Shown: positions 24,714 to 38,267, counted from the stretch's first letter. The stretch: DNA of 64,000 nt from Paracidovorax avenae (GCF_040892545.1 NZ_CP156079.1:2577501-2641500); one strand, 5' to 3'. Made by a program: numbers and translations. Notes: generated by a model not told the origin, from the sequence alone.

Positions 24714-25754
24714 ATGAGAACTGGAACATGGCCCTGTCTCGTGGCGGCATGCCTGGCCGTGTGGATGGCACACGCTGCCGCACAGCCTTCCGATTGCACC
24801 GTGGCGGCCGGCCCCGCGTGCTACCAGCGTTTCGAGCCGCCCGGGGCCGGAGGAACGCTGAACTACTACGCATCGCTGGCGCCCGGCGAGGGCGCGGCGC
24901 CGACGCAGGCGCTCATTGGCCTGCACGGCCACCCGCGCGATGCCGGCAAGACCTTCGGCGCCGCGCTGCGGGCCGTGCGCGATGCCGGCGCGCTGCGTGA
25001 CACCCTGGTGGTGGCGCCCGTGTTCCAGGTCGCGGCGGACCAGGCCGCCCGGTGCAGCTCCCCGGGCGTCCCCGCCGCGCAGGCCGGTGACCTGCTGTGG
25101 AGCTGCAGTTCCTGGATCGAGGGCGGGCCATCGGCCAATGGCGCACGCGTCTCCTCGTTCGCGGCGATGGACGCGCTGGTGGCCGAACTCGTGCGGCGCT
25201 GGCCCGGGCTGCGCACCGTCACCGTCGCGGGCTTTTCCGCCGGCGGGCAGATGGTGCAGCACTACATCGGCTTCGCGAACCCGGCCCCGGCCGGCACGTC
25301 ATCGGCCTCTGCCTCCGCCGTCGCCCTGCGCTACGTGGTGGCGGACCCCGGCACCTGGCTGTACTTCGACGCCTGGCGCCCCCATCCGCCTGCCGACGGC
25401 ACCTGCCCGGGCGTGAACCGCTGGAAGTACGGCACCGACGGCCTGCCTGCCAGCCTGGGGCGCAGCGCCGCCCAGGCGCGCGAGCACTACGCCGCCGCCG
25501 ATGTCCACTACCTCGAAGGGGCGCTGGACAGCAGCGACGCCAGGGGCACGTACTACGGCATCCTCGACAAGTCGTGCGCGGCCATGGCCCAGGGGCCGTA
25601 CCGCCTGCAGCGCGGCCTGGCCTACGCGGAGTACGACCGGACGCTGCTGGCGCCCGGCCGGCGGCGCGAGGTGGTCGTGGTGCCCGGCTGCGCCCACGAC
25701 GTGGCGTGCGTGTTCCCGTCGGAGGCGGCGCGCGCGGTACTGCTGGGCCGCTGA
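24714..25754 (+). CDS. Secreted alpha/beta-hydrolase (PHB-depolymerase/esterase-like)
   Basis: 346-residue exported protein: signal peptide MRTGTWPCLVAACLAVWMAHAAAQ, then an alpha/beta-hydrolase core with oxyanion region LIGLHGHPRD, nucleophile elbow GFSAGGQ (about residue 176-182) and a probable catalytic His in VVPGCAHDVAC near the C-terminus. Several cysteine pairs (CTVAAGPAC, CSSPG/CSSW) suggest disulfides outside the cytoplasm. The substrate is not evident; extracellular polyester or ester hydrolysis is the family tendency. Confidence 0.75.
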   Translation: MRTGTWPCLVAACLAVWMAHAAAQPSDCTVAAGPACYQRFEPPGAGGTLNYYASLAPGEGAAPTQALIGLHGHPRDAGKTFGAALRAVRDAGALRDTLVVAPVFQVAADQAARCSSPGVPAAQAGDLLWSCSSWIEGGPSANGARVSSFAAMDALVAELVRRWPGLRTVTVAGFSAGGQMVQHYIGFANPAPAGTSSASASAVALRYVVADPGTWLYFDAWRPHPPADGTCPGVNRWKYGTDGLPASLGRSAAQAREHYAAADVHYLEGALDSSDARGTYYGILDKSCAAMAQGPYRLQRGLAYAEYDRTLLAPGRRREVVVVPGCAHDVACVFPSEAARAVLLGR

Positions 25755-25887
25755 CCGCCGTCTGCCGCCCCTGCCACCTCCTGTCGCGCGGTTTGGCGGT
25801 GTTGGCTGACGCGGCCGCCCCGTCCGGCGGGGCAACATCGGGGCAGGGCCTGCGACGCGGGCCCACTCCCTCCCTACGAACACGACC

Positions 25888-27033
25888 ATGGCATCCAAAG
25901 AGAAGGAAGAAGCGCCCGTGTCCGCTGCCGCGGCCGAGCGCGAGGAAAAAGCCCGGCTCGCCCTGTGCGCGGCGGGCCCGCACGGCGACATGGAGCTGGC
26001 GTCCGTCACCATCGACGACTACAGCCTCGAATTGCGCGACGGTGACGGCTTCGCGGGCGACAACGCCAGCCGTACCGCGTTCCGGCACATGCTGGATGCC
26101 TGGCGCACCCTCTACACCGACATGGCCGGCAAGGATCCGCTGGGCGACAAGCCCACGCGCGAGATCAGCAAGCAGCGTCTGGACGAGATGCTCGCCAAGG
26201 ACGGCGTGGCGGCCCGGGCGATCGAGGCCGCCTCGGAAGACTATGCGCAGCAGTTCGCCCACGTGGTCCTGCGCTTCCTGCAGCACAAGACCTGGAAGGG
26301 CGTGGAGCGCGTGATCGTGGGGGGCGGCTTCCACCAGAGCGAGGTGGGCGAGCGTGCCATCGCCCGCGCGGCCGGCCTCGTCGCGGAGGAGCTCCAGCGC
26401 AAGAAGAAGGACCCGGTGGAACTGCGCCTGCTGCACCACCATGCCGACGAGGGCGGCCTGATCGGCTGGGTGCACCTGGCGCCGCCCGCGCTGCTGCAGA
26501 GCTACGACGCGATCCTGGCGGTGGACATCGGCGGCACCAACGTGCGCTGCGGCATCGTGCAGACCCACCTGCACTCCGCGCCCGACATGTCCAGGGCCGA
26601 GGTGCTGCGCCGCGAGAAATGGGGCCATGCGGACGACGCTCCGCGCCGCGACGAACTCGTGGACGGCATCGCCGGCATCCTGGAGGACCTGGTCGAGCAT
26701 GCCCGGAAGAAGGAACTGAGCCTCGCGCCCTTCGTGGGCGTCGCCTGCCCGGGCCTGGTCTGCGAGGACGGCTCGCTCGCCGGCGGCACGCAGAACCTGC
26801 CGGGCAACTGGGAGAGCATCCGTTTCCACCTGCCGCGCGACCTGTGCGAGCGCCTGCCGGCCATCAACGGCGGCCGCATCCAGGTCTGCCTGCACAACGA
26901 CGCCGTGGTGCAGGGCCTCTCGGAACTGCCCTTCACCCAGGACGTGGAGCGCTGGGCCGTGCTCACCGTGGGCACGGGCCTGGGCAACGCGAGCTACACC
27001 AACCGCACCCCGCACAAGCGCGCCCGGCGGTGA
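25888..27033 (+). CDS. ROK-like sugar kinase-fold protein with permuted domain order
   Basis: 381 residues. Residues 211-381 carry the N-terminal half of a ROK/ASKHA kinase: AVDIGGTNVRCG (211-222, phosphate loop), ACPGLV, TQNLPGNW, LHNDAVVQG and VGTGLGNASY, after which the protein ends. The motifs that should follow are instead at the N-terminus: VERVIVGGGFHQSE (139-152, adenosine motif) and HHADEGGLIGWVHL (184-197). Motif order therefore indicates circular permutation. The zinc-binding CxCGxxGC of many ROK proteins is absent. A sugar kinase or sugar-binding role is possible; catalytic competence is uncertain because the acidic NDA motif is retained but the surrounding geometry is unknown. 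It stands alone upstream of alaS. Confidence 0.7.
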   Translation: MASKEKEEAPVSAAAAEREEKARLALCAAGPHGDMELASVTIDDYSLELRDGDGFAGDNASRTAFRHMLDAWRTLYTDMAGKDPLGDKPTREISKQRLDEMLAKDGVAARAIEAASEDYAQQFAHVVLRFLQHKTWKGVERVIVGGGFHQSEVGERAIARAAGLVAEELQRKKKDPVELRLLHHHADEGGLIGWVHLAPPALLQSYDAILAVDIGGTNVRCGIVQTHLHSAPDMSRAEVLRREKWGHADDAPRRDELVDGIAGILEDLVEHARKKELSLAPFVGVACPGLVCEDGSLAGGTQNLPGNWESIRFHLPRDLCERLPAINGGRIQVCLHNDAVVQGLSELPFTQDVERWAVLTVGTGLGNASYTNRTPHKRARR

Positions 27034-27182
27034 GCGGCCCCGCGCGGGGCAGGGGCGGCCCCCGCGGCGCGGCGAACGGCGGGTCCGGCTCGATAGAATC
27101 GGGGGTTACGCTTTCATAACATCCCGCGGCTGCGCCCATCGCAGCGCGCTCCACGCACTCGAGGCTCGCAGCCCTTTCGCCC

Positions 27183-29813
<2,631 letters not shown>

Positions 29814-29835
29814 CCGGGCCTGCCGTGCCCCACGC

Positions 29836-29862
29836 AAAAGGCCCGCTTGCGCGGGCCTTTTT
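29836..29862. terminator. Bidirectional intrinsic terminator
   Basis: AAAAGGCCCGC (29836-29846), TTGC loop, GCGGGCCTTTTT (29851-29862): A-rich on one side and T-rich on the other, so it can serve both alaS (plus) and the convergent GGDEF gene (minus). Confidence 0.92.
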
Positions 29863-29923
29863 CATTCGGGAGACAGCTGGAGTGCAGCGGGTGCGCAGGC
29901 CGGCATGCGGCCGGCCGGCCCGG

Positions 29924-30967
29924 TCAGAAGAGTTCGACGTCGTCGTTCGCGACCTTGGCGTGCAGATGGCCGTCGCGCACCAGGTCGTCGTAGTAGCACA
30001 CACGGTTGCGGCCATGTTCCTTGGCGTAATAGAGCGCCTGGTCCGCCTGGCCCAGGATCTCCACCGGGGCGCCGCGCTCCGTGCTGGCGAAACCCAGGCT
30101 CACCGTGACGCGGCCCACCTGCGGGAAATCGTATTCCTGCACGGCGGTGCGGAACCGGTTGAAGGCCTTGTGGGCGGTGGCGAGCGTCGTCGAGCGCAGC
30201 AGGACCACGAACTCTTCCCCGCCGAAGCGGAAGATGCGGTCGTGCCCGCGGAAGGAATTGCGCAGGATGTTGGCGATGAGGATCAGCACCTCGTCGCCGT
30301 ACAGGTGGCCGAAGCGGTCGTTGACCTGCTTGAAATGGTCGATGTCCACCACGGCCAGCCAGTGCTGCAGCGGCTCGCTGCGTGGCAGGGGGGCATCGGC
30401 CGCATCGGTGACCGCATCGGCCGCCGCACCGCTGGGCACGCCGGCGCGACGTGCGAACTGCTCGTCGAAGGTCTTGCGGTTGAAGAGGCCGGTGAGCGCG
30501 TCGCGCTCGCTGTAGTCCAGCAGGCTCTGGTAGTTCTGGTAGACGAAGAAGACGCTCTGGATCACGTCGAGCTTGTGGGCCGAGAAGGGCCTCGACTGCG
30601 TGACCTCGATGCAGGCATGGACCTTGTCGTGCAGCCATACCGGCAGCCACAGCATGTGCTCGCCGCGCCGCACGGACTGCAGCACGTGCGGCCGGCGCTG
30701 CGCGATGCATTCGTGCAGCGCCGGGAATGCCGACAGGGGCTCGCGGCGCGGATCGACCGGGGCTTCCCAGTCGCTGGTGACCATCTGCCCGTCCTTGTGC
30801 CAGGTGCGCGGCCGCACGTAGACCTCGCTGCCCGACTGGAAGATCTCCAGCGCCCGCACCGCCTTGATGGAAGGGAGCTTGTGCAGGGTGGACAGCACCG
30901 ACACTTCCAGCCGCAAATGATCGCGATGGCCGGTCATTTCGACCAGGTTGTCGAGGATGGGCTTCAT
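29924..30967 (-). CDS. GGDEF-domain diguanylate cyclase with GAF-like sensor
   Basis: 347 residues. The C-terminal GGDEF domain has RDALTGLFNRKTFDEQF, DIDHFKQVNDRFGHLYGD and the active-site loop FGGEEF, so it should make cyclic di-GMP from GTP. The RxxD product-inhibition site is not obvious. Residues 1-170 form a GAF-like sensor (LRLEVSVLSTLHKLPSIKAVRALEIF...WLPVWLHDK). The ATG at 30967 (MKPILDN) is preferred to an in-frame upstream extension. No EAL domain; cytosolic. Confidence 0.9.
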   Translation of the reverse strand: MKPILDNLVEMTGHRDHLRLEVSVLSTLHKLPSIKAVRALEIFQSGSEVYVRPRTWHKDGQMVTSDWEAPVDPRREPLSAFPALHECIAQRRPHVLQSVRRGEHMLWLPVWLHDKVHACIEVTQSRPFSAHKLDVIQSVFFVYQNYQSLLDYSERDALTGLFNRKTFDEQFARRAGVPSGAAADAVTDAADAPLPRSEPLQHWLAVVDIDHFKQVNDRFGHLYGDEVLILIANILRNSFRGHDRIFRFGGEEFVVLLRSTTLATAHKAFNRFRTAVQEYDFPQVGRVTVSLGFASTERGAPVEILGQADQALYYAKEHGRNRVCYYDDLVRDGHLHAKVANDDVELF

Positions 30968-31011
30968 GGGTGCGGTGCTGGGCGTTGCGAGAGTGCGGGA
31001 AGCGCTGCCTG

Positions 31012-31797
31012 TCAGGCCACGCGCCGAAAGAGGATATCCCATACGCCGTGGCCCAGGCGCAGGCCCCGGTTCTCGAACTTGGTGAGCGGGCGGTAGTCGG
31101 GCTGCGGCGCATAGCCGTCGGCGGTGTTGGCCAGCAGCGGCTCGGCCGAGAGCACCTCCAGCATCTGCTCCGCATAGGGCTGCCAGTCGGTCGCGCAGTG
31201 CAGGTAGCCTCCGGGCTTCAGCCGCCGGGCGAGCTTGGCCACCAGTGGTGGCTGGACCAGCCGCCGCTTGTTGTGGCGCTTCTTGTGCCAGGGGTCCGGG
31301 AAGAAGATGTGCACGCCGTCGAGGGCGCCTTCCGGCAGCATGTGGTCGATCACCTCCACGGCGTCGTGCTGCAGGATGCGGATGTTGGTGAGGCCCTGCT
31401 CGCCGATGCGCTTGAGCAGCGCGCCCACGCCGGGCTCGTGCACCTCGCAGCAGAGGAAATTGTCCTGTGGCCGTACGCCGGCGATATGCGCCGTGGCCTC
31501 GCCCATGCCGAAGCCGATCTCCAGGATGAGCGGCGCGGCGCGGCCGAAGGCTGCTTCGGCATCGAGCGGCTCGGGGGCGTAGTCGAGAACGAATTGCGAG
31601 CCGAAGGTTTCCAGGGCCTTGGCCTGTCCGGTCGTGGTGCGCCCGGCGCGGCGGACATAGCTTTTGATCGCCTTGGGGAATGCAACGTCCGCGGGCGGGG
31701 AGCCGTTGCCGGCAGGCGCGGGCGAAAGGGCGAGGCCGGTATCGGCCGGGGTGGGATGCGTAACTGTCACGATGGCCGATTGTAGATTCGCGACCAT
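31012..31797 (-). CDS. trmB: tRNA (guanine-N7-)-methyltransferase
   Basis: 261-residue SAM-dependent enzyme making m7G46 in tRNA. Hallmarks: [17 protein letters not shown] (SAM site), [36 protein letters not shown] and [14 protein letters not shown] 45-residue low-complexity N-terminus precedes the fold. The ATG at 31797 overlaps the end of gluQ by 31 bases, so a GTG further in could be the true start. Lies downstream of gluQ in a small RNA-modification operon. Confidence 0.95.
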   Translation of the reverse strand: MVANLQSAIVTVTHPTPADTGLALSPAPAGNGSPPADVAFPKAIKSYVRRAGRTTTGQAKALETFGSQFVLDYAPEPLDAEAAFGRAAPLILEIGFGMGEATAHIAGVRPQDNFLCCEVHEPGVGALLKRIGEQGLTNIRILQHDAVEVIDHMLPEGALDGVHIFFPDPWHKKRHNKRRLVQPPLVAKLARRLKPGGYLHCATDWQPYAEQMLEVLSAEPLLANTADGYAPQPDYRPLTKFENRGLRLGHGVWDILFRRVA

Positions 31798-32777
31798 GCC
31801 TGCGCCCACCAAGCCAGCGCCTCGCCGACGGTGGTGTCGTGCGGATGCTGCAAAGCCGGCAGCCCCAGCGTGCAGGCCGCGGCCCCTAGCGCCTCCAGGG
31901 GATGGGCGGTGTCCACCGCCGGCGCACCGTGCTGCTTCGACAGCTTCTCTCCATCCGGCGCGCGCACGAGCGGCGTATGCAAATAGGCCGGGGCGCGGAT
32001 GCCCAGCGCATGCTGCAGCAGCAGTTGCCGCGGCGTGTTGTCCAGGAGGTCCTCTCCGCGGACCACATGTGTCACTCCCTGGTCGGCATCGTCCACCACC
32101 ACCGCGAGCTGGTAGGCCCAGAGGCCGTCCGCCCGGCGCAGCACGAAATCGCCCACGGCTTCCGCCACGTCCTGCCGGCGCGCTCCCAGGCGCCGGTCGG
32201 TCCAGGCCACGCCACCGGCATCGATGGCAGGGCATTCCGGTGCTCCTGTGGCACCCGCTGCCGGCGCAAGTTCTTTCTGGTATTCCGTTGTCCGGAATCG
32301 CCAGGATCGCGGAGGCCGTCCCCCCAGTCCGGCGCGGCAGGTGCCCGGGTAGGGCAGTTCCGAATGGCGGTCACGCGCCCCGTGCGCGTGGCGATGGGCG
32401 CGTTCGATGTCCGCGCGCGTGCAGGCACAGGGGTAGGCCAGCCCCGCGTCCACCAGGCGCTGCAGCTGTTCCGCATAGCGTGCGTGGCGACCCGACTGCC
32501 ACCAGACCGTCCCGTCCGGCACGAGTCCGCAGTCCGCCAGCTGCCGCAGGATTGTCTCCGCCGCGCCGGGCTGGCAGCGGGGCGTGTCCACATCCTCGAT
32601 GCGCACCAGCCAGGTGCCGCCGCGGCCCCCGTCCGCGGAGCGCGCGTCCAGCCAGCTCGCCAGCGCGGCCACCAGCGAGCCCGCATGCAGGGGGCCGGTG
32701 GGCGAGGGCGCGAAACGGCCGACATAGCGTCGGCCTGCGGCGGTTGCGTGCGTGGACGTGGCCGGGAAGACGCTCAT
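31767..32777 (-). CDS. gluQ: Glutamyl-Q tRNA(Asp) synthetase
   Basis: 336-residue truncated glutamyl-tRNA synthetase paralogue that attaches Glu to queuosine of tRNA-Asp. The HIGH-like [18 protein letters not shown], the zinc cysteines CACTR...Y...C and the KMSKS-like EKLSKQ are present; the anticodon-binding half is missing, as expected of GluQRS. Its ATG overlaps the stop of the FAD oxidoreductase gene (ATGA) and its end overlaps trmB. Confidence 0.95.
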   Translation of the reverse strand: MSVFPATSTHATAAGRRYVGRFAPSPTGPLHAGSLVAALASWLDARSADGGRGGTWLVRIEDVDTPRCQPGAAETILRQLADCGLVPDGTVWWQSGRHARYAEQLQRLVDAGLAYPCACTRADIERAHRHAHGARDRHSELPYPGTCRAGLGGRPPRSWRFRTTEYQKELAPAAGATGAPECPAIDAGGVAWTDRRLGARRQDVAEAVGDFVLRRADGLWAYQLAVVVDDADQGVTHVVRGEDLLDNTPRQLLLQHALGIRAPAYLHTPLVRAPDGEKLSKQHGAPAVDTAHPLEALGAAACTLGLPALQHPHDTTVGEALAWWAQAWSRIYNRPS

Positions 32778-33883
32778 GCCACCGCGAGCGCGAGTTCGAG
32801 CCCCGCGACGAAGGCATCCTCGACCCGGTGGCCCAGGCACCAATCGCCCGCCAGCCCGATGCCGGCAGCGGTGTCCCACAGGTGGCTGCGCCCCAGCGGC
32901 CGAGTCGTCTGCGCGTCGGGCCAGAACAGCACTTCCGCATGCGTGGGCGTGGCGCGCAGGCCCGTCACTTCCGCGAACGCCTTGAGCAGCTTGGCCTGCA
33001 CGCGGGCGGGCGTGTCGTCCCGGTGCTCGGACGACCATGCGGGGCTGGCCTGCACCGTCCAGCGTTCCACCGAGGCGCGTCCCGGCTTCGACGATTCGCG
33101 TGCCACCCACGCGATGCGGTGGTGCGTGCTGCGCGCGGCGTTCCATTGCGGGCCCAGCGTGGTGAGGCCGGGCTGTACCGCGTGGGGGTAGGCCACCATC
33201 AGCGTCCAGCAGGGGGCCACCTCGACCGACTGCAACTGCTGCGCAAACGCCGGGGCGATGCCCGAGGTTTCCAGCAGGGCGCGGGCCTGCGCCGCCGGAA
33301 CGAGCAGCAGCACTGCATCGAAGCCGGCATGGACCTGCTGCGCCCCGTCCTGCGAGCGGGTCTTCAGTTGCCAGTGGCCCGGCTGCAGGGGGTCGGGGCC
33401 GATGCTGAACACCCGCGCGTCCGCCAGCAGGCGGCCGGCCTGCGCCAGCGGCCCGGCCCACGCGGCCAGCAGGGACTGCATGCCCGGCGTGGCCACCCAG
33501 TGCGGCTCGCGCGGCGGCGGTGCGGCGGCGGCCGTGCGGCCCGCGGCGTCCAGCACCTTGACGGTGGTCGCGCTCCAGGGGCGGCACAGCCCGGGCACGG
33601 TTTCCAGGGCGCGCGCGAAGCGCGCATCGCGCACCGTGAAGTACTGGGCGCCGGCATCGAATCCCCCGAACGGCGACTCCACCGTCGCCATCCGGCCGCC
33701 TGGCTGGGGGGCCTGCTCGAAGACGACCGGCGCATGTCCGGCCTGCGCCAGCGTGCGCGCGCAGGCGATGCCGGCCATCCCCGCGCCGACCACGGCGATG
33801 CGCCGGGCGGACGGTGGCTGCCCGCCGGGGCCGGCGGGAGCGCCGCGGGAAGGAGTGCGGGAACGGGAGCGGGAAGAGGTCAT
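32774..33883 (-). CDS. FAD-dependent oxidoreductase (renalase/amine-oxidase-like)
   Basis: 369-residue flavoprotein with the dinucleotide-binding motif [17 protein letters not shown] followed by [13 protein letters not shown] and the conserved [12 protein letters not shown], the signature of renalase-like NAD(P)/FAD oxidoreductases. C-terminal [18 protein letters not shown] binds FAD. A 30-residue Ser/Arg/Pro-rich N-terminus precedes the fold. The ATG at 33883 has AAAGG upstream; an ATG five codons earlier is an alternative. The substrate is unknown. Translationally coupled to gluQ. Confidence 0.85.
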   Translation of the reverse strand: MTSSRSRSRTPSRGAPAGPGGQPPSARRIAVVGAGMAGIACARTLAQAGHAPVVFEQAPQPGGRMATVESPFGGFDAGAQYFTVRDARFARALETVPGLCRPWSATTVKVLDAAGRTAAAAPPPREPHWVATPGMQSLLAAWAGPLAQAGRLLADARVFSIGPDPLQPGHWQLKTRSQDGAQQVHAGFDAVLLLVPAAQARALLETSGIAPAFAQQLQSVEVAPCWTLMVAYPHAVQPGLTTLGPQWNAARSTHHRIAWVARESSKPGRASVERWTVQASPAWSSEHRDDTPARVQAKLLKAFAEVTGLRATPTHAEVLFWPDAQTTRPLGRSHLWDTAAGIGLAGDWCLGHRVEDAFVAGLELALAVA

Positions 33884-33970
33884 GGTCCGGCCTTTCATGG
33901 ATGCATGGGTGCGAGACGCCGCGGCGGGCGCGGATGGAGCCACTCTACACGGCGCCTGCGGCGGCGCGGC

Positions 33971-34918
33971 TCAGAATGGGTGGTGGTTTTCCAGCAGCGC
34001 TGCGCGGGTGGCGGGGCTCTCGAGTTGCTGCAGCCACCATGTCAGAGCGCGGCCCGGCGGGGCGTGCCCGGGGCCGCCCCAGGCATAGTGCAGGCGCACG
34101 CGGCGCGCGGGCCGCGCGACCTCGCGGACCACCAGCCGCCCGGCCTCGACGTAGGGCCGCACCATGGGCTCGGGAAGAAACCCGGCGCCCAGCCCGCGCA
34201 GCTGGGCCTGCAGCTTGGTCTGCATGCTGTCCACCGTGAACACGTCCTGCCCGCCCAGCAGGCCCATGGTCACGCCGCCATGCTGCGCCGAATCGGCCAC
34301 GGCGATGGCCCGGTGCTGGCGCAGCACCGTGTCGGTGAGCGGGCCGGGCGCGGAGGCGAGCGGATGGTGCGGCGCCACGGTGAAGAGGAACAGCAGGTCG
34401 CCGATCACCTGGCCCTGCACGCCGGAGGCATTGGAGGCGTTCACCGCCACGCCCAGCGCGAGATCTGCCCGGCCGGAGGTCAGCGCCTCGAGCGTGCCCG
34501 TGAGGATGTCGTCGCGCAGCTTGAGCCGGGTCGGCGGCGACTGCGCATAGAAGGCCTCCACGAGTTCCAGCAGGGTGGTGGGGGAAATCACGCCGTCCAC
34601 CGCGATGGTGAGCTGGGGCTCCCACCCGGTCGCCACCCGTCGCACGCGATGCGCGACGGCCTCGACCTCCTCGAGCAGGCGGGCGCCCTCGCGCAGCAGT
34701 TCGCTGCCCGCCTCGGTGGGCCGTGCCTGGCGGGCGCTGCGGTCGAACAGCAGCACGTCCAGCGCCTCCTCGATCTGCCGCACCCGGTAGGTGAGCGCAC
34801 TCGGCACCACGCCGAGTTGCCGCGCCGCCGCGGCGAAGCTGCCGGTTTCCGCGATCACCTGCAGCATGGCCAGGCTGTCGGGCGTGAGGGCGTCGCGGGC
34901 GGGAGGAGGAACGGTCAT
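33971..34918 (-). CDS. LysR-type transcriptional regulator
   Basis: 315 residues: N-terminal HTH (LAMLQVIAETGSFAAAARQLGVVPSALTYRVRQIEEALD) and a periplasmic-binding-protein-like effector domain. The DNA-binding helix is unusual in reading VVPSALTYRVRQIE rather than the common SQPAVSRQI. Divergent from a pirin-like gene with a 99-bp intergenic region containing overlapping inverted repeats, so it probably controls the pirin-WrbA-pirin genes and itself. The effector is unknown. Confidence 0.92.
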   Translation of the reverse strand: MTVPPPARDALTPDSLAMLQVIAETGSFAAAARQLGVVPSALTYRVRQIEEALDVLLFDRSARQARPTEAGSELLREGARLLEEVEAVAHRVRRVATGWEPQLTIAVDGVISPTTLLELVEAFYAQSPPTRLKLRDDILTGTLEALTSGRADLALGVAVNASNASGVQGQVIGDLLFLFTVAPHHPLASAPGPLTDTVLRQHRAIAVADSAQHGGVTMGLLGGQDVFTVDSMQTKLQAQLRGLGAGFLPEPMVRPYVEAGRLVVREVARPARRVRLHYAWGGPGHAPPGRALTWWLQQLESPATRAALLENHHPF

Positions 34919-34928
34919 CGGGGAAGGC

Positions 34929-34955
34929 TTCAAAGGTTTTGAATGATGCCTTCAA
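34929..34955 (+). promoter_or_regulatory. Inverted repeats in the LysR/pirin divergent region
   Basis: TTCAAA-GGT-TTTGAA (34929-34943) is a perfect palindrome, and it overlaps TTGAA-N7-TTCAA (34939-34955), which fits the T-N11-A LysR box. It lies just upstream of the regulator start at 34918 and before the pirin start at 35018, as expected for an autoregulated LysR operator. Confidence 0.6.
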
Positions 34956-35017
34956 TCGCACTGCGCCCGCAAGCAGCGTACCGCTCCTAAAGTGCCAGCA
35001 CTGTCCGAAACCCGCCC

Positions 35018-35728
35018 ATGCTGACCGTCCGCAAATCGTGCGACCGGGGCCACGCCGACCACGGCTGGCTGCGATCGCTCCACAGCTTCTCCTTCGCCGG
35101 CTACCACGACCCCCGCTACATGGGTTTCGGCAACCTGCACGCGCTGAACGAGGAATGGATCGCCCCTGGCGCCGGGCTGGGCCTGCACGGCCACCGCGAC
35201 ATGGAAATCCTCAGCTACGTGCTGTCCGGCCGGCTGGGCAGCCGGGACTGCAGCGGCCGGGTGCAATCGGTCGCCGCGGGCCGTGTGCAGCGCATGGCGG
35301 GAGGCGAGGGCGCCACCCATGCCGAATTCAACCCGCTGCCCGACCAGCCCGCGCACTACCTGCAGATATGGATCGCGCCGCAGGCACCGGGCAAGGCGCG
35401 GGAATACGCGCAGGTACCCGGCCCCGCGGACCGCGGGAGCGGCCGGCTGCATCTGCTGGCGGCGCCGCAGGCCCGGCCCGGCGTGCTGTACCTGCAGGCC
35501 GATGCCTGCGTCTACGCGGGCCTGTTCGACGGCGGGGGCGGCGACGAACTGCCGCTGGATCCCGCCCGCAAATGCTATGTGCACCTGCTGCGCGGCAGGC
35601 TGCAGGCCAACGGCAGCCCGCTGGCCGCGGGCGATGCCGCCTTCGTCGAGCGCGAGCGCCGGCTGGCCCTGGAGCAGGGCTGCGGCGCCGAGGTGCTGGT
35701 GTTCGATCTCACGGCCCGGGAACGCTGA
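35018..35728 (+). CDS. Pirin family protein (YhhW-like)
   Basis: 236-residue bicupin. The metal-binding N-terminal cupin reads FGNLHALNEEWIAPGAGLGLHGHRDMEILSYVLSG with His/Glu ligands, as in quercetin 2,3-dioxygenase-active YhhW, and FDGGGGDELPLDP lies in the second cupin. Function in Acidovorax is unknown; pirins often oxidise or sense redox-active phenolics. First gene of a plus-strand trio opposite a LysR regulator. Confidence 0.88.
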   Translation: MLTVRKSCDRGHADHGWLRSLHSFSFAGYHDPRYMGFGNLHALNEEWIAPGAGLGLHGHRDMEILSYVLSGRLGSRDCSGRVQSVAAGRVQRMAGGEGATHAEFNPLPDQPAHYLQIWIAPQAPGKAREYAQVPGPADRGSGRLHLLAAPQARPGVLYLQADACVYAGLFDGGGGDELPLDPARKCYVHLLRGRLQANGSPLAAGDAAFVERERRLALEQGCGAEVLVFDLTARER

Positions 35729-35828
35729 TGCGGTCCGGACGCGGCATGGACACCGCATATTCCAGTCCCCCGGGCGTGGCCGGCATCGCCGGCCCCGTCC
35801 ACCCTTCCCACCACTAGGAGTCATTTCC

Positions 35829-36383
35829 ATGGCAAAGATCGCAGTCGTCTTCCACTCCGGCTACGGCCACACCCAGCGCCTGGCCCAGGCCGTCGCCGAG
35901 GGCGCCGGCGCCCAGCTCATCGCCATCGATGCGGACGGCAACCTGCCCGAGGGCGGCTGGGAGACCCTCGCCGAAGCCGACGGCATCATCTTCGGAACCC
36001 CGACGTACATGGGCAGTCCCAGCTGGCAGTTCAAGAAGTTCGCGGATGCCTCCTCCAAGGCCTGGTTCGGCCGCGCATGGCAGGACAAGGTGTTCGGCGG
36101 CTTCACCAACAGCGCCAGCCTGAACGGCGACAAGCAGGTGACCCTGATCGCGCTGCAGACGCTGGCCTCGCAGCACGGCGGCATCTGGGTGAGCCTGGGC
36201 ATGCTGCCGGCCAACAGCAAGGCGGCCTCGCGCAACGATCCCAACAACCTGGGGGGCTCCGTGGGCATGCTGGCGCAGTCGCCGTCGGACGCGAGCGTGC
36301 AGGAAATGCTGCCCGGCGACCTGGAAACCGGCCGCGCCTATGGGGCGCGCGTCGCCCGCATCGCGCAGCAGCTGCGCGGCTGA
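35829..36383 (+). CDS. Flavodoxin-fold NAD(P)H:quinone oxidoreductase (WrbA-like)
   Basis: 184-residue flavodoxin-fold protein: KIAVVFHSGYGHTQRLAQAV is the FMN phosphate loop, and FGTPTYMGSPSWQFKKFAD with GGFTNSASLNGDKQ the remaining FMN contacts. It is somewhat shorter than E. coli WrbA. Two-electron quinone reduction is the expected activity. Flanked by two pirin genes, 100 nt after the first, it suggests a quinone or phenolic stress unit. Confidence 0.88.
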   Translation: MAKIAVVFHSGYGHTQRLAQAVAEGAGAQLIAIDADGNLPEGGWETLAEADGIIFGTPTYMGSPSWQFKKFADASSKAWFGRAWQDKVFGGFTNSASLNGDKQVTLIALQTLASQHGGIWVSLGMLPANSKAASRNDPNNLGGSVGMLAQSPSDASVQEMLPGDLETGRAYGARVARIAQQLRG

Positions 36384-36487
36384 CCGCGCCGGCGCCCTGC
36401 GGGTGTCTGGAGGCAATGCGGCGCGTGGCTTTTTCCGTGCTGACGGGTTACGCTGGCACCGCCCCTGTTCCCGAAAGGACTCTGCCC

Positions 36488-37438
<951 letters not shown>

Positions 37439-37445
37439 CTTTCGC

Positions 37446-37476
37446 GCGCTGGCCCGGCTGCAGGCAGGGCCAGCGC
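37446..37476. terminator. Hairpin between convergent genes
   Basis: GCGCTGGCCC (37446-37455) and GGGCCAGCGC (37467-37476) form a perfect 10-bp stem with an 11-base loop between the ends of the second pirin gene and trhO. No T-tract on either side, so only a possible terminator. Confidence 0.35.
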
Positions 37477-37493
37477 CGCGTGCCTGCTGCCGC

Positions 37494-38267
37494 CTATGCG
37501 GCGGCCGGCCCGTCCACAGGGTCCGAACCGGATTCCGACAGGTCGGGCGCCAGCACTTCGCGCTCGTCGAAGACGAAGCACCCGCCCCGGTAGTGGGCCC
37601 CGTCGGTCTGCTCGAAGTATTTCAGGATGCCGCCCTCGAGCTGGTACACGTGCCCGATGCCCTCCTCGCGCATGAGGATGGCCGCCTTCTCGCAGCGGAT
37701 GCCTCCGGTGCAGAAGCTCACCACCGTCTTGCCTTCCAGCTCCGCCTTGCGGGCGCGCAGCGCGGGCGGGAATTCGGTGAACTTCGCGATCCGCCAGTCG
37801 ATGGCGCCCTCGAAGGTGCCGTGATCCACCTCGAAGGCATTGCGGGTGTCCAGCGTCACCACGGGGCGGCCCGTGTCGTCGTGGCCCTGCGCGAGCCAGC
37901 GCCGCAGCGTGGGCGCATCCACGGAGGGCGCGCGCCCGTCGGCGGGCCGGATGGCGGGGTGGTCCATGCGGATGATCTCGCGCTTGACCTTCACCAGCAT
38001 CTTGCGGAAAGGCTGGGACGCCGACCAGCTCTCCTTCGGTTCCAGCGCGGCGAAACGCGCATCCGTGTCCCTCAGCCACTGCACGAAGCCCCGCACGGCG
38101 GGCGCCGGCCCGGCCAGGAACATGTTGATGCCTTCTTCCGCCAGCAGGATGGTGCCCTTGAGGCCGTCTTCCATGCACCGCGCATGCAGGCGGTCGCGCA
38201 GCTGCCCGGCATCGGGCAGCGGAACGAACAGATAGCAGGAGATGTTGAGAACGTCGTCGTGGTGCAT
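37494..38267 (-). CDS. trhO: tRNA uridine(34) hydroxylase TrhO (rhodanese-related)
   Basis: 257-residue member of the YceA/TrhO family, which performs prephenate-independent 5-hydroxylation of wobble uridine. It has an N-terminal acylphosphatase-like domain ([20 protein letters not shown]) and a rhodanese domain with active cysteine loop [13 protein letters not shown]. The C-terminal zinc-like extension is short (ends [11 protein letters not shown]). Lies 42 nt upstream-side of the MinD-like gene's end, same strand. Confidence 0.92.
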   Translation of the reverse strand: MHHDDVLNISCYLFVPLPDAGQLRDRLHARCMEDGLKGTILLAEEGINMFLAGPAPAVRGFVQWLRDTDARFAALEPKESWSASQPFRKMLVKVKREIIRMDHPAIRPADGRAPSVDAPTLRRWLAQGHDDTGRPVVTLDTRNAFEVDHGTFEGAIDWRIAKFTEFPPALRARKAELEGKTVVSFCTGGIRCEKAAILMREEGIGHVYQLEGGILKYFEQTDGAHYRGGCFVFDEREVLAPDLSESGSDPVDGPAAA

